From assembly GCA_041674865.1 (NCBI GenBank), contig JBAYUX010000020.1, positions 1-21,673 on the forward strand: DNA of 21,673 bases. The letters are read 5' to 3'. The notes below the pieces were generated by a model. It worked only from the letters and a program-made list of their open reading frames with translations, was not told the origin of the DNA and searched no databases. This stretch comes from CALREA01 sp041674865. GTDB lineage: Bacteria > Patescibacteriota > Gracilibacteria > UBA1369 > UBA12463. The translations under genes and the position numbers were made by a program. This document shows positions 14,633 to 21,673 of this stretch, piece by piece; position 1 is the stretch's first letter, and the number at the start of each line of letters is the position of its first letter.

Positions 14633-15901
14633 ATGATAAGAAAACGAAAAACATTACACATTTGGCTATTTATTTTTATCTTTTTAGTAGCGGTCAATAA
14701 TAAAACTTTGGCTGAGAATCTCGTCGTAGAAGATGTTTCGCCAAGCAGTGATCTTCCTGAAAAAATAAATTCTTTGCCGAATATTGCCACGCCAGACGTA
14801 AATCTTCCTGCTGACCTTACGATAGTTCCTGATGTTGTCCCTGTGAATCCTTTGGACTCTTCCGTTCCCGTAGCCCCTCTTCCGGATACTATTGTAGCTG
14901 ATCCTCCTGTTGTTGATACACCTCCTGTTCCGACAGTCCCTCCTCTCGAGATGCCGATTGAAAAGCCTGCGGATCCCGTTGTATCGCCAGTAGATCCTGC
15001 TCCGACAGATCCAAATGCTAAACCTATCGATCCTCCTATTGACCTAACGCCTTTGGACCCTGGTGCCATCGATCTCAAACCCCTTGATCCTGGTTCTCTT
15101 GATCCAAAGCCCGTTGATGGCTCGCAACCGATCGACCCTCTTTTGCCAACCGATCCCGCATCTTCCAAAGATCCAGATAAGGATTTGCCACCACCTGTTA
15201 TTGATAAGACCGTTCCGCTCGAACCTCTTATTGAAAAACCCGCACCTCAAGATACCCCTTTGCCCGATAAGTCTCTCGAAAAGGATAAGCTTTTGAAGAT
15301 TGCTGTTGATAATACCGTTCAGCTCGTTGTCGTTCCTCCGCCAGTTGTACCGCCTCCAGAGGATCCAATTAAGCTCGATCCAGATGCGAAGCATTTTTGT
15401 GCATTTCAGGATTTTCAGATGAATATATCTCCAGGAGAGACGAAGAGTGTTCCTATGTTTATCAAAAAAACATTTCCTCACTCGTTCTTTGGTTTCAAGA
15501 TAGGTTCGTTGCCAGGGGGAGTTAATATCGCTTTTAATTTTGGTGAAAATTCCGATCCTCATTTCTTGAGTGGTAGGGATGGTGACAGTACTGTTATGGG
15601 AAATGTTGCGCCATTTTTGAGCAAGATTCTTTCGGGTCAACTTTTCTTCGATGGTTCTGCATTGAAACAAAAAGATATTCCCGGTAAGCCTGAAAAAGAT
15701 GAAAATCCTGCAGATGATGCGGTGGATCAGAACAGTATTTTAGCTCATCAAATATCTATTTCTGCTGATCCTGATGCTCAAAAAGGATCATTTAGTATAT
15801 CGATTGTTTATAGTGAACGAGACTCAGAGATTCCAAGTAGTGATGCTATCAGCGACAGCGATTCAAACACTATTTGCCAGTTTAATTTGGTTGTAAAATA
15901 G
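14633..15901 (+). CDS. Secreted Pro/Asp-rich repeat protein
   Basis: The ATG at 14633 gives 422 residues with a good signal peptide (MIRKRKTLHIW, long hydrophobic core, cleavage after TLA near residue 28). A GTG at 14564 in the same frame would add 23 residues ahead of it and is less likely. Residues about 30-260 are low-complexity and dominated by Asp-Pro and Pro-Val/Ile steps (PIDPPIDLTPLDPGAIDLKP is one stretch), an extended acidic stalk like those that span cell walls. Residues about 265-422 form a compact, beta-rich domain with two cysteines near its ends (HFCAFQ and TICQFN) that could pair. I know no family for it. The stop is separated by one base from the next ATG, so it is translated together with the 976-residue surface protein and probably works with it. 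Confidence 0.8.
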   Translation: MIRKRKTLHIWLFIFIFLVAVNNKTLAENLVVEDVSPSSDLPEKINSLPNIATPDVNLPADLTIVPDVVPVNPLDSSVPVAPLPDTIVADPPVVDTPPVPTVPPLEMPIEKPADPVVSPVDPAPTDPNAKPIDPPIDLTPLDPGAIDLKPLDPGSLDPKPVDGSQPIDPLLPTDPASSKDPDKDLPPPVIDKTVPLEPLIEKPAPQDTPLPDKSLEKDKLLKIAVDNTVQLVVVPPPVVPPPEDPIKLDPDAKHFCAFQDFQMNISPGETKSVPMFIKKTFPHSFFGFKIGSLPGGVNIAFNFGENSDPHFLSGRDGDSTVMGNVAPFLSKILSGQLFFDGSALKQKDIPGKPEKDENPADDAVDQNSILAHQISISADPDAQKGSFSISIVYSERDSEIPSSDAISDSDSNTICQFNLVVK

Positions 15902-15902
15902 T

Positions 15903-18833
15903 ATGATTTCTCAACTTAAGAAATTTCTTTGTGCGATATCTCTTCTCTCCTTGATTGTTGGAGTTTTTTCTCCTTTTTCTCCCGAAGTTGCTGATGCAGC
16001 ATCAGGCGGTCCGGATACCTATGGATATCGATATTGGGATAGTGCAAGCGGAGTGTCGTATTCTTGGATAAGCCATACAGGATCTGCTACTACAATCACT
16101 GGCCGATCGGACGACAGTGTTCATGGTCCTTATAGTTTTGGTTTTACATTTAATTTTTATGGAACCGATCAAACGCAATTTTATGTCTGCAATAATGGGT
16201 ATATATCTTTCACGAGTAGTTGTGGATATAACAATGTCTCCATACCAACTTCTGGGTCTCCAGATGACTACATAGCTCCCTGGTGGGATGACTTGTATGC
16301 GGCTGGTACGATAAAATATGAAATGTTTGGGTCGTCTCCAGATAGGTACATGGCTGTTTCTTGGGAAGGGGTTAATCATATCAATTACCAGGCTGGCGCA
16401 GTTTCATTTCAGGCGATTCTGTATGAGTCGAATAATAAGATTAAATTTCAGTATAGTGATGTGACATTTGATAGCGCCTCGTACGATGCAGGTATTTCTG
16501 CAACGGTTGGTATTGAAAAAACGGGAGGCAGTGATGGTTTGCAATATTCTTCAGGAACCGCTTCTCTCTCGGCTAATCTGGCGATTGAGTTTGGCTTGAA
16601 TCCATCGATTGAACAGGCGGCGTATAAATTTTTTTATAACAAAGATAGTACCGATGTGAATACTGCTCTTGCGGCTGACAATACTGCCTATGCTCTCACT
16701 TTGAAGGGTCAGGAGTTTCGCTTGAGAATGCTTCTTGCCGTTACGTTTACTGGTATGGCGCAAAGCGCTGGATCTTTTAAGCTTCAGTACGTTGGAAAGG
16801 GAAGTGGTTCGTGCGCCTCACCGTCTTCAGGTACTCCATCTTCGTGGACCGATATTTCGACAACAACATATATCGCTTATAAAGATAATACTACGCCTAC
16901 GGATGGGAGTGCATTGACGGCTAACGCCTACGATCCTACGCATAATTCCAATACGATCGTGAATCAGACATATGAAGAGGCAAATAATTTTACAAACTCG
17001 CAGGCAACTATTCCTTCTGGGCAGGATGGAAAGTGGGATTTTTCTTTGTATGATTATAACTCTGCAGCTAATACGACATATTGTATTCGAGCCGTTGACT
17101 CATTTAGCGGCAGCGCTTTGAACACCTATACGTACTATCCGGAAATTACCACGAGAGCGAGTAGCGGTGGACCGGATACATATGGATATGAGTGGGCTGA
17201 TAGTAACGGTTCTGCTACTGCATATAGCTGGGATGATATTTCTGGCACGGGGACGTCTATTGGATCAAGAACAGACGATCAGATGAAAGGGCCGTATGAT
17301 ATTGGTTTTGATTTTTCTTTTTATGGTAATACGCAGACTCAATTTTATGTTTGTAATAACGGTTTTATTTCATTTAGTAATGATACGTGTGCATATACAG
17401 ATGTTTCTATTCCAACATCGGCTACGCCAAATAATCTTATAGCACCTTGGTGGGATGACTTAACCACGAGTGGAACAATTTATTATCAGACGAAAGGGAC
17501 TGCTCCGATGCAATACCTTGTCATTTCTTTCAATGGCATTAGCCGCTTAAATGCTACAGGGGATGTCACGTTTCAGGTGATTCTTTATCAGTCGAGTAAT
17601 AAAATTCGATTTCAATATAGCGATGTTGATTTTGTTGAAACAATGTATAGCGGTGGACGATTAAATACTACTGGTATCGAAAATTCAGATGGAACCATAG
17701 GCACACAGATTGGATCGAACTCATTACATTTATCAAATAGTCTTGCGATCGATTTTACGTTGAGATATAGACAAACTGCTTATAGATTTTTTGCGAATCA
17801 AGATAATGTCAGTGTCACGACGGCTCTTGCCTCTCAGGATACGGCAGCAACTCTTTCGGCCGATGGAGACGCTTTTCGTCTGAGGATGCTTGTTCAAAAT
17901 GCGGGGGATAATTTGGCGGTAAGTGGGCAGAGTTTTAAACTTCAATATGTTGGAAAGGGAAATGGATCGTGTGCCTCACCTTCTGGCGGGACTCCTGCGT
18001 CTTGGACAGATGTCGATACGACCACATCCGTTGCGTATTACGACAACGTTACTCCTTCAGATAATACAGCGCTAACATCTACAGGAAGTGATCCGACTTA
18101 TGGAAGTGTTGTATCTGAGACATATGAAGAGCTTAATAATTTTACGAATTCGCAATCAGCGCTTTCTCCTGGAGACAGCGGTATGTGGGACTTTTCGCTG
18201 TATGACAAAACAGCTGCTGCTGGAAGTGTATTTTGTTTTCGTGCTGCAAAAAGCGATGGCACTGCATTGAGTGTATATTATGTATATCCGGAAATTACTA
18301 CGGCTTCGAGTCAGTCTCTTACTTTTTCTATCAGCGATAACTCTATTGGATTTGGTGCGTTGAGTTTTTTGAAGGCACGATATGCTACGGGTGATGTCGC
18401 AGGTAGTGATACAAATCCAGGAACTGGTGCGCACAACATCATGGCCGCGAGTAGTAGTGGATATTCTATAACGGTTCAGGGAGCTACGTTACGAAAGGAT
18501 GGGTCGGGTGCTTCGATCAGTGCGATCAGTAGCGCTGCTACGGGTTACGTTCAAGGTACTGAACAGTTTGGTATCTATATTCAAAATGGTGCTACTGGTA
18601 GTGGATCGGTTTGTTCTAGTACTTCTTTTGGCTGTGGCGGCGATTATAGTGGTGCCAGCTCTACATACTTTTATAACGCTGACGCGTCGACTGCGAAAAA
18701 GATAGCTGGCTGTTCGAGTTCTTGCACAACTGCCGATACCTATTATCCTCACTATCTTGCCAGCGTCTCGGTTGATACCGTTCCCGGATCGTACTCTACC
18801 AGCCTTACCTATGTAGCTGCGGGCAGCTTTTAG
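15903..18833 (+). CDS. Large secreted surface protein with a duplicated beta-rich unit and WxL-like C-terminal domain
   Basis: The 976-residue protein has a signal peptide (cleavage near VADA, about 32). Residues 35-421 and 422-802 are two copies of one unit. Each copy starts GGPDTYGY and has a nidogen-like beta-sandwich (FYVCNNG[YF]ISF, [IL]IAPWWDDL, F[QR]YSDV). Each then has a second domain (A[YF]RFF-like start, FKLQYVGKG, TYEE.NNFTNS, WDFSLYD, YPEITT) of a kind I associate with CPR surface proteins. Residues 803-976 are a third domain shared with the C-terminus of the gene at 18927, ending SLTYVAAGSF. No transmembrane anchor, LPXTG or SLH motif is present, so attachment probably depends on the C-terminal domain. 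The ATG lies one base after the preceding stop. A short GC hairpin (18834-18846) after the stop is a weak terminator at best. Likely an adhesin or cell-wall display protein. Confidence 0.85.
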   Translation: MISQLKKFLCAISLLSLIVGVFSPFSPEVADAASGGPDTYGYRYWDSASGVSYSWISHTGSATTITGRSDDSVHGPYSFGFTFNFYGTDQTQFYVCNNGYISFTSSCGYNNVSIPTSGSPDDYIAPWWDDLYAAGTIKYEMFGSSPDRYMAVSWEGVNHINYQAGAVSFQAILYESNNKIKFQYSDVTFDSASYDAGISATVGIEKTGGSDGLQYSSGTASLSANLAIEFGLNPSIEQAAYKFFYNKDSTDVNTALAADNTAYALTLKGQEFRLRMLLAVTFTGMAQSAGSFKLQYVGKGSGSCASPSSGTPSSWTDISTTTYIAYKDNTTPTDGSALTANAYDPTHNSNTIVNQTYEEANNFTNSQATIPSGQDGKWDFSLYDYNSAANTTYCIRAVDSFSGSALNTYTYYPEITTRASSGGPDTYGYEWADSNGSATAYSWDDISGTGTSIGSRTDDQMKGPYDIGFDFSFYGNTQTQFYVCNNGFISFSNDTCAYTDVSIPTSATPNNLIAPWWDDLTTSGTIYYQTKGTAPMQYLVISFNGISRLNATGDVTFQVILYQSSNKIRFQYSDVDFVETMYSGGRLNTTGIENSDGTIGTQIGSNSLHLSNSLAIDFTLRYRQTAYRFFANQDNVSVTTALASQDTAATLSADGDAFRLRMLVQNAGDNLAVSGQSFKLQYVGKGNGSCASPSGGTPASWTDVDTTTSVAYYDNVTPSDNTALTSTGSDPTYGSVVSETYEELNNFTNSQSALSPGDSGMWDFSLYDKTAAAGSVFCFRAAKSDGTALSVYYVYPEITTASSQSLTFSISDNSIGFGALSFLKARYATGDVAGSDTNPGTGAHNIMAASSSGYSITVQGATLRKDGSGASISAISSAATGYVQGTEQFGIYIQNGATGSGSVCSSTSFGCGGDYSGASSTYFYNADASTAKKIAGCSSSCTTADTYYPHYLASVSVDTVPGSYSTSLTYVAAGSF
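16005..18308 (+). repeat. Internal tandem duplication, two units of about 1.15 kb
   Basis: Unit 1 is 16005-17165 (387 codons) and unit 2 is 17166-18308 (381 codons). They are aligned by GGPDTYGY at each start and YPEITT at each end. The protein copies are clearly related throughout but well diverged, so the duplication is old. Confidence 0.85.
18309..18830 (+). repeat. C-terminal surface domain, copy 1 (pairs with 19560-20078)
   Basis: This 174-codon segment is repeated with strong similarity at 19560-20078 in the next gene. Shared protein landmarks are LTFSI.DN.IGFG.LSFL.ARYATGD, SSSGYSI.VQG, QGTEQFG, FGCGGDYS, ASTAKK.AGC, TYYPHYLAS.SV and SYSTSLTYVA.GS[FY]. Runs of near-identical DNA (for example around gcacgatatgctac) remain, so recombination between the copies is possible. 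Confidence 0.85.
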
Positions 18834-18859
18834 GGCTTCCCGAGCCTGCTTTAGGGTAT

Positions 18860-18888
18860 TTGCAATTATAGTCTATTTATGCTATAAT
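18860..18888 (+). promoter_or_regulatory. Strong extended -10 promoter of the 384-residue surface protein gene
   Basis: TTGCAA (18860-18865), a 17-base spacer ending in TGC, TATAAT (18883-18888, perfect, with extended TGn). The predicted start near 18895 gives a leader of about 32 bases that is A-rich and unstructured, suiting high translation. An AAGG at 18896-18899 is too far from the ATG to act as a ribosome site. Confidence 0.72.
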
Positions 18889-18926
18889 AGTTTCGTAAGG
18901 TAAGTAAAAAATAAAAACAAACATAT

Positions 18927-20081
18927 ATGGTCACAAAGTCAGGGTCGCTTCTGTCATATCTCTTGAAGAGCAAATACTCTTCTGCTTTTTTGATTTTTGC
19001 CCTCGTCTTTGCTTTTAGTCTGCCGCCAGTGGCTCCTATTGTTAAGGCGGATACTTTGACGATGATGTCGGATACGCTGAGCACTGTTAAGACAGGTGTT
19101 CTTGCGGATCATACTATTAAATTTAAGATGACTACGGGCTTGGGTGCTGGAGAGACCATCACAATTACTTTTGCATCAGGGTTTAATCTCTCGACAATGA
19201 CGGGTGCGGGTCAGCAGTTTACAGATGTTGATTTTTGTTCGTCGGCAACAAGTTTTGATGATTGTATTTCGAGTGGTCAAAAAACTTTGGCCGCATCTGC
19301 AGGTGGCGCTACTTGGGGAGTTGGAGTATCGGGTCAGGTTCTCACTCTTACTTCTGCTACCGGTACTTTGACTGCTCTCGATTATGTCGTGATTCAGATT
19401 GGTGAGAATGCTACTGGTGGCGCTTCTAATGGGCAAATTACAAACCCTACGGCTGGTTCATATACAATTTCTATTGGTGGTACGAATGGAGACACGGGCT
19501 CTGTGGTTACTACCATTATTGCTAATGATGTGGTGACCGTTGCTGCAACCGTCTCGGCTGGAGACACGCTTACTTTTTCTATTGATGATAATGCTATTGG
19601 ATTTGGTACCTTGAGCTTCTTGACGGCACGATATGCTACAGGTGATGCTGCAGGTGCTAGTAGTGATCCAGACAATGGTGCTCATACTTTGGCGGCATCG
19701 AGTAGTTCAGGATATTCTATTAATGTTCAAGGAGGTACTTTGAGTTTGAATGGCGCGGGAGTGACGACTATTGGCGCAATGGGTGCTGCTGCGGCTTATT
19801 CCCAGGGTACTGAGCAGTTCGGTATGAATGTTGAGCATAGTGGAGCAGGTACAGGTCAGGTCTGTACTGGTACAACTTTCGGATGCGGAGGCGATTACAG
19901 CACAGGATCTACTTATATTTATACTGCCAGCGCCTCGACTGCAAAAAAGGTGGCTGGATGCGAAGGGGGCTGTTCAACTTCAGATACATACTACCCTCAC
20001 TATCTCGCAAGTATCTCGGTTAATACAGCTGCTGGATCTTACTCTACAAGTCTCACATATGTAGCGGTTGGAAGTTATTAG
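18927..20081 (+). CDS. Secreted surface protein with WxL-like C-terminal domain, probable abundant cell-surface component
   Basis: The 384-residue protein has a signal peptide (hydrophobic core FLIFALVFAFSL, cleavage after VKA near 41). Residues about 42-205 are a beta-rich domain (SDTLSTVKTGVLADHTIKFK; GETITITFASGFNLS; TALDYVVIQIG) of a type I recall from CPR secreted proteins. Residues 212-384 are the C-terminal domain shared with the 976-residue neighbour, ending SLTYVAVGSY. Its landmarks follow a WxL domain: an FG near the start, GYSINVQGG where GW[TS]L lies, and GSYSTSLTYV where YTATLTWTL lies. Tyrosine thus stands where WxL has tryptophan. Four cysteines (VCTGTTFGC, AGCEGGC) could pair. 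The strong promoter and A-rich leader suggest high expression, possibly as a main surface-layer component. The DUF916-like gene follows after 45 bases. Confidence 0.83.
   Translation: MVTKSGSLLSYLLKSKYSSAFLIFALVFAFSLPPVAPIVKADTLTMMSDTLSTVKTGVLADHTIKFKMTTGLGAGETITITFASGFNLSTMTGAGQQFTDVDFCSSATSFDDCISSGQKTLAASAGGATWGVGVSGQVLTLTSATGTLTALDYVVIQIGENATGGASNGQITNPTAGSYTISIGGTNGDTGSVVTTIIANDVVTVAATVSAGDTLTFSIDDNAIGFGTLSFLTARYATGDAAGASSDPDNGAHTLAASSSSGYSINVQGGTLSLNGAGVTTIGAMGAAAAYSQGTEQFGMNVEHSGAGTGQVCTGTTFGCGGDYSTGSTYIYTASASTAKKVAGCEGGCSTSDTYYPHYLASISVNTAAGSYSTSLTYVAVGSY
19560..20078 (+). repeat. C-terminal surface domain, copy 2 (pairs with 18309-18830)
   Basis: This 173-codon segment is homologous in protein and DNA to 18309-18830. 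The copies lie in direct orientation about 1.25 kb apart, so a single exchange between them would swap or delete the intervening N-terminal region. Confidence 0.85.
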
Positions 20082-20126
20082 GTTTATAATGAGGCTGTTT
20101 TCTTTATATTCTGAAAATTTGCCTTT

Positions 20127-21173
20127 ATGAAGCGTTCATCTTTGCTTGGGTGTGGGTTGATGATTATTGGATTATGTATCGTTACTGCTCCAAGCGCTTT
20201 TGCTCTGACGATTGCCCCGATGAAGCTCGAGCTCAAGGGCGATCCTGGGCAGGTTGTTGAGGGGAAATATGAGCTTTTTAATGAGCAGAATTTCGATATT
20301 ACTTTTTACTCTTCGTTTCAGAATTTTGAGGCGAATGATGAAGGGGGAAGTACTACGTTTGTGAATACGAAGGAAGGTCTTGCTACGTGGATGAGTACAC
20401 AAAAGAGTATTGTATTGAAGGCTGGCCAGCATGCCGATCTTCGTTTTAAGATTACTATTCCGAAGAATGCTGAACCGGGTGGTTATTTTGCTGCGATTTT
20501 TTTAGGTACAACTCCTCCACCTGCAGATGGTCAGACTGCGGTTTCTGTTGGTGCGAAGACGGGAATTCTCGTTCTTTTGACGGTATCGGGTGATATCAAG
20601 GAAGGTGGTGGACTTTTGGATTTTTCTACGGAAAATAATCAGAGATTTTTCAATGCTCTTCCAGTGAAATTTACGTATCGTTTTCAGAATAGTGGTGGCG
20701 ATCGAATGAAACCTATTGGAGATATTACGATCAAGGATATGGCTTGGCTTACGACGGACATTTTTGATGCGAATGAGAATAGTGGGAATATCTTACCTCG
20801 TAGTGCTCGACGATTTGTAGCGAAATGGAATGGTGCTCAGGAATTAGAAAAGGGTGAGACGAAAGACGAGAGACAGAAAAAAAATGATGCCGATCTTGCA
20901 AAAACAAAAGAAGGAAATGTGTTTGCTCGTTTTTGGCATACGGTCGGATACCAGTGGGAACATTTTGCGATGGGTATGTATACCGCAAGACTTCACCTTA
21001 CATATGGTAGCGATAGTCGTGTGGCTCAAGATAGTTACATATTCTTCGTTCTTCCGTGGCAGCTCATGCTCGTCATGCTCGTCGGTTTCACACTTCTTTT
21101 CTTCGGATTGCGATTCGGAGTGAAGCGATATAATAGGTGGATCATTCGTACGGCTTTGAGTCAGAGGAAGTAA
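20127..21173 (+). CDS. DUF916/WxL-interacting-protein-like membrane-anchored protein
   Basis: The 348-residue protein has a signal peptide (cleavage after AFA, about 26). The first outer domain (about 27-140) is of the DUF916 kind: LTIAPMKLELKGDPGQ, then YELFNEQNFDITFY, then LRFKITIPKNAEPGGYFAAI. A second beta-rich domain (about 150-300) precedes one transmembrane helix (about 310-333, PWQLMLVMLVGFTLLFFGL) and a basic cytoplasmic tail (KRYNRW...LSQRK). In Firmicutes, WxL-interacting proteins have this plan (DUF916, second Ig-like domain, helix, basic tail) and are encoded next to the WxL proteins they hold at the cell surface. Here it follows two proteins sharing a WxL-like C-terminal domain. 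A TATAAT at 20085-20090 has no good -35, so co-transcription with the upstream gene is likely. Confidence 0.82.
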   Translation: MKRSSLLGCGLMIIGLCIVTAPSAFALTIAPMKLELKGDPGQVVEGKYELFNEQNFDITFYSSFQNFEANDEGGSTTFVNTKEGLATWMSTQKSIVLKAGQHADLRFKITIPKNAEPGGYFAAIFLGTTPPPADGQTAVSVGAKTGILVLLTVSGDIKEGGGLLDFSTENNQRFFNALPVKFTYRFQNSGGDRMKPIGDITIKDMAWLTTDIFDANENSGNILPRSARRFVAKWNGAQELEKGETKDERQKKNDADLAKTKEGNVFARFWHTVGYQWEHFAMGMYTARLHLTYGSDSRVAQDSYIFFVLPWQLMLVMLVGFTLLFFGLRFGVKRYNRWIIRTALSQRK

Positions 21174-21236
21174 AACTTCTAGTAGGTTGATGTATCTTAG
21201 CTTTGTTTAGACGTGTCCTTTTGAATTTTTCACGCC

Positions 21237-21264
21237 TTGCTATTTTCGTAAAAAATAGTATATT
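21237..21264 (+). promoter_or_regulatory. Candidate promoter of the partial gene at the right edge
   Basis: TTGCTA (21237-21242), a 16-base spacer, TATATT (21259-21264). The predicted start near 21271 gives a leader of about 34 bases. An A/T inverted repeat (21240-21246/21252-21258) fills the spacer and might instead belong to a terminator for the preceding gene. Confidence 0.35.
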
Positions 21265-21304
21265 AACGTCTTAGCTTTGATTTATTTCTAAGAATAGCTG
21301 AAAT

Positions 21305-21673
21305 ATGCCTACAGAAGGTCCATCCTCAGATTTACCGGTCACGGTAGGTGCTACTACTACTGGTAGGGTACCTGTATCTATTCCTGGTTTGTCGCGCGAT
21401 ACTGTTGCGGATATGGGGGTTATCCCGCAGCCTCCTTCGGGTCCGGCACCTGTAGATGCTGCTCGCGTTTTGGATCCCGGAACGGAAGGTGGAATTGATG
21501 CTGTTCCTGTTGAGACAATGATTCCTGGAGGCACTCCATTAGGATTTTTACCGGATATGGATACGGATCCTATGAAAGTTATTGATCCGCCTGGTGATGA
21601 AGAGTATTGGGCTCGTAAGTCTACGGCATCAAAGGGTCGCAATGTTATATCTTCAACTTCAGCTGCTCGTGGA
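21305..21673 (+). CDS. Start of a low-complexity Pro/Gly/Asp-rich protein, cut by window end
   Basis: The ATG at 21305 opens a frame of 123 codons that runs off the right edge with no stop. The residues seen are rich in Pro, Gly, Asp, Val and Thr (LPVTVGATTTGRVPVSIPGL; FLPDMDTDPMKVIDPPGDEE), with no signal peptide or membrane segment, so this part looks disordered. I do not recognise it. The Asp-Pro content recalls the stalk of the protein at 14633, but without a repeat period. It is preceded by a plausible promoter. The antisense open frame over the same DNA (21271-21642) is a composition shadow. Confidence 0.6.
   Translation, partial: MPTEGPSSDLPVTVGATTTGRVPVSIPGLSRDTVADMGVIPQPPSGPAPVDAARVLDPGTEGGIDAVPVETMIPGGTPLGFLPDMDTDPMKVIDPPGDEEYWARKSTASKGRNVISSTSAARG

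Noticed and set aside
14560..15168. Minus-strand Gly/Ser/Thr-rich frame of 202 codons
   Set aside because: It is the antisense of the Asp/Pro-repeat region; the repeated codons keep the opposite strand open. Its composition follows from the plus-strand repeats.
18834..18856. Terminator after the 976-residue protein gene
   Set aside because: There is only a 4-bp GGCT/AGCC stem and no proper T run; too weak to call.
285..21173. UGA recoded to glycine (code 25) as in Gracilibacteria
   Set aside because: UvrB, CarA, PyrB and PyrC are full length without any in-frame TGA and their glycines are GGN, so there is no sign that UGA is read as sense here. Only the absence of TGA stops is kept as a finding.
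1..21673. CRISPR arrays, insertion sequences, integrases or phage genes
   Set aside because: I saw no short regularly spaced repeats, no transposase or recombinase motifs, and no terminal inverted repeats flanking any gene block.

Overview
The window looks like chromosome from a Patescibacteria (CPR) bacterium with a Gram-positive-type envelope, perhaps near Peregrinibacteria/Gracilibacteria. This placement is an inference. It rests on S-layer-homology and DUF916-type surface proteins, on large secreted proteins built from domains I associate with CPR genomes, on the near absence of Shine-Dalgarno sequences, and on the fact that none of the 15 complete genes ends in TGA. All recognisable enzymes read at full length in the standard code.

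Layout. 1-60 may be the tail of an upstream gene. 79-154 is a tRNA-Arg with the uncommon anticodon GCG. 285-2534 encodes a secreted polysaccharide deacetylase fused to a DUF4015-type glycoside-hydrolase barrel. 2641-3096 is an unknown small protein. 3144-5123 is uvrB. It converges, with a 6-base gap, on 5130-7520 (minus), a DnaQ-type exonuclease fused to a DinG-like helicase whose ATPase motifs look destroyed. 7582-7947 (minus) is a small one-helix membrane protein with a near-consensus promoter. 8072-11492 is a pyrimidine-biosynthesis block: carA (minus) faces away from pyrB-pyrC (plus), and the two start codons are only 25 bases apart. A bidirectional terminator at 11527-11562 separates pyrC from two tandem paralogous lipoproteins (minus), followed by an SLH-domain surface protein (minus).

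From 14633 to the right edge is a surface locus on the plus strand. It holds a Pro/Asp-repeat secreted protein, a 976-residue surface protein with an internal duplication, a 384-residue surface protein sharing the same C-terminal domain, a DUF916/WxL-interacting-like membrane protein, and the start of a low-complexity protein cut by the window end. The shared C-terminal domain has the layout of a WxL domain with tyrosine in place of tryptophan. Together with the DUF916-like protein it may form a CPR counterpart of the WxL/WxLIP cell-wall display system.

Regulation. Several genes (the deacetylase, uvrB, the exonuclease, carA, pyrB and the SLH protein) have a -35/-10 pair ending 6-9 bases before the ATG, which predicts leaderless or nearly leaderless mRNAs. 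The carA and pyrB promoters share one overlapping, near-symmetric -10 region. In contrast, the likely abundant surface protein at 18927 has an extended -10 promoter and an A-rich leader of about 32 bases.
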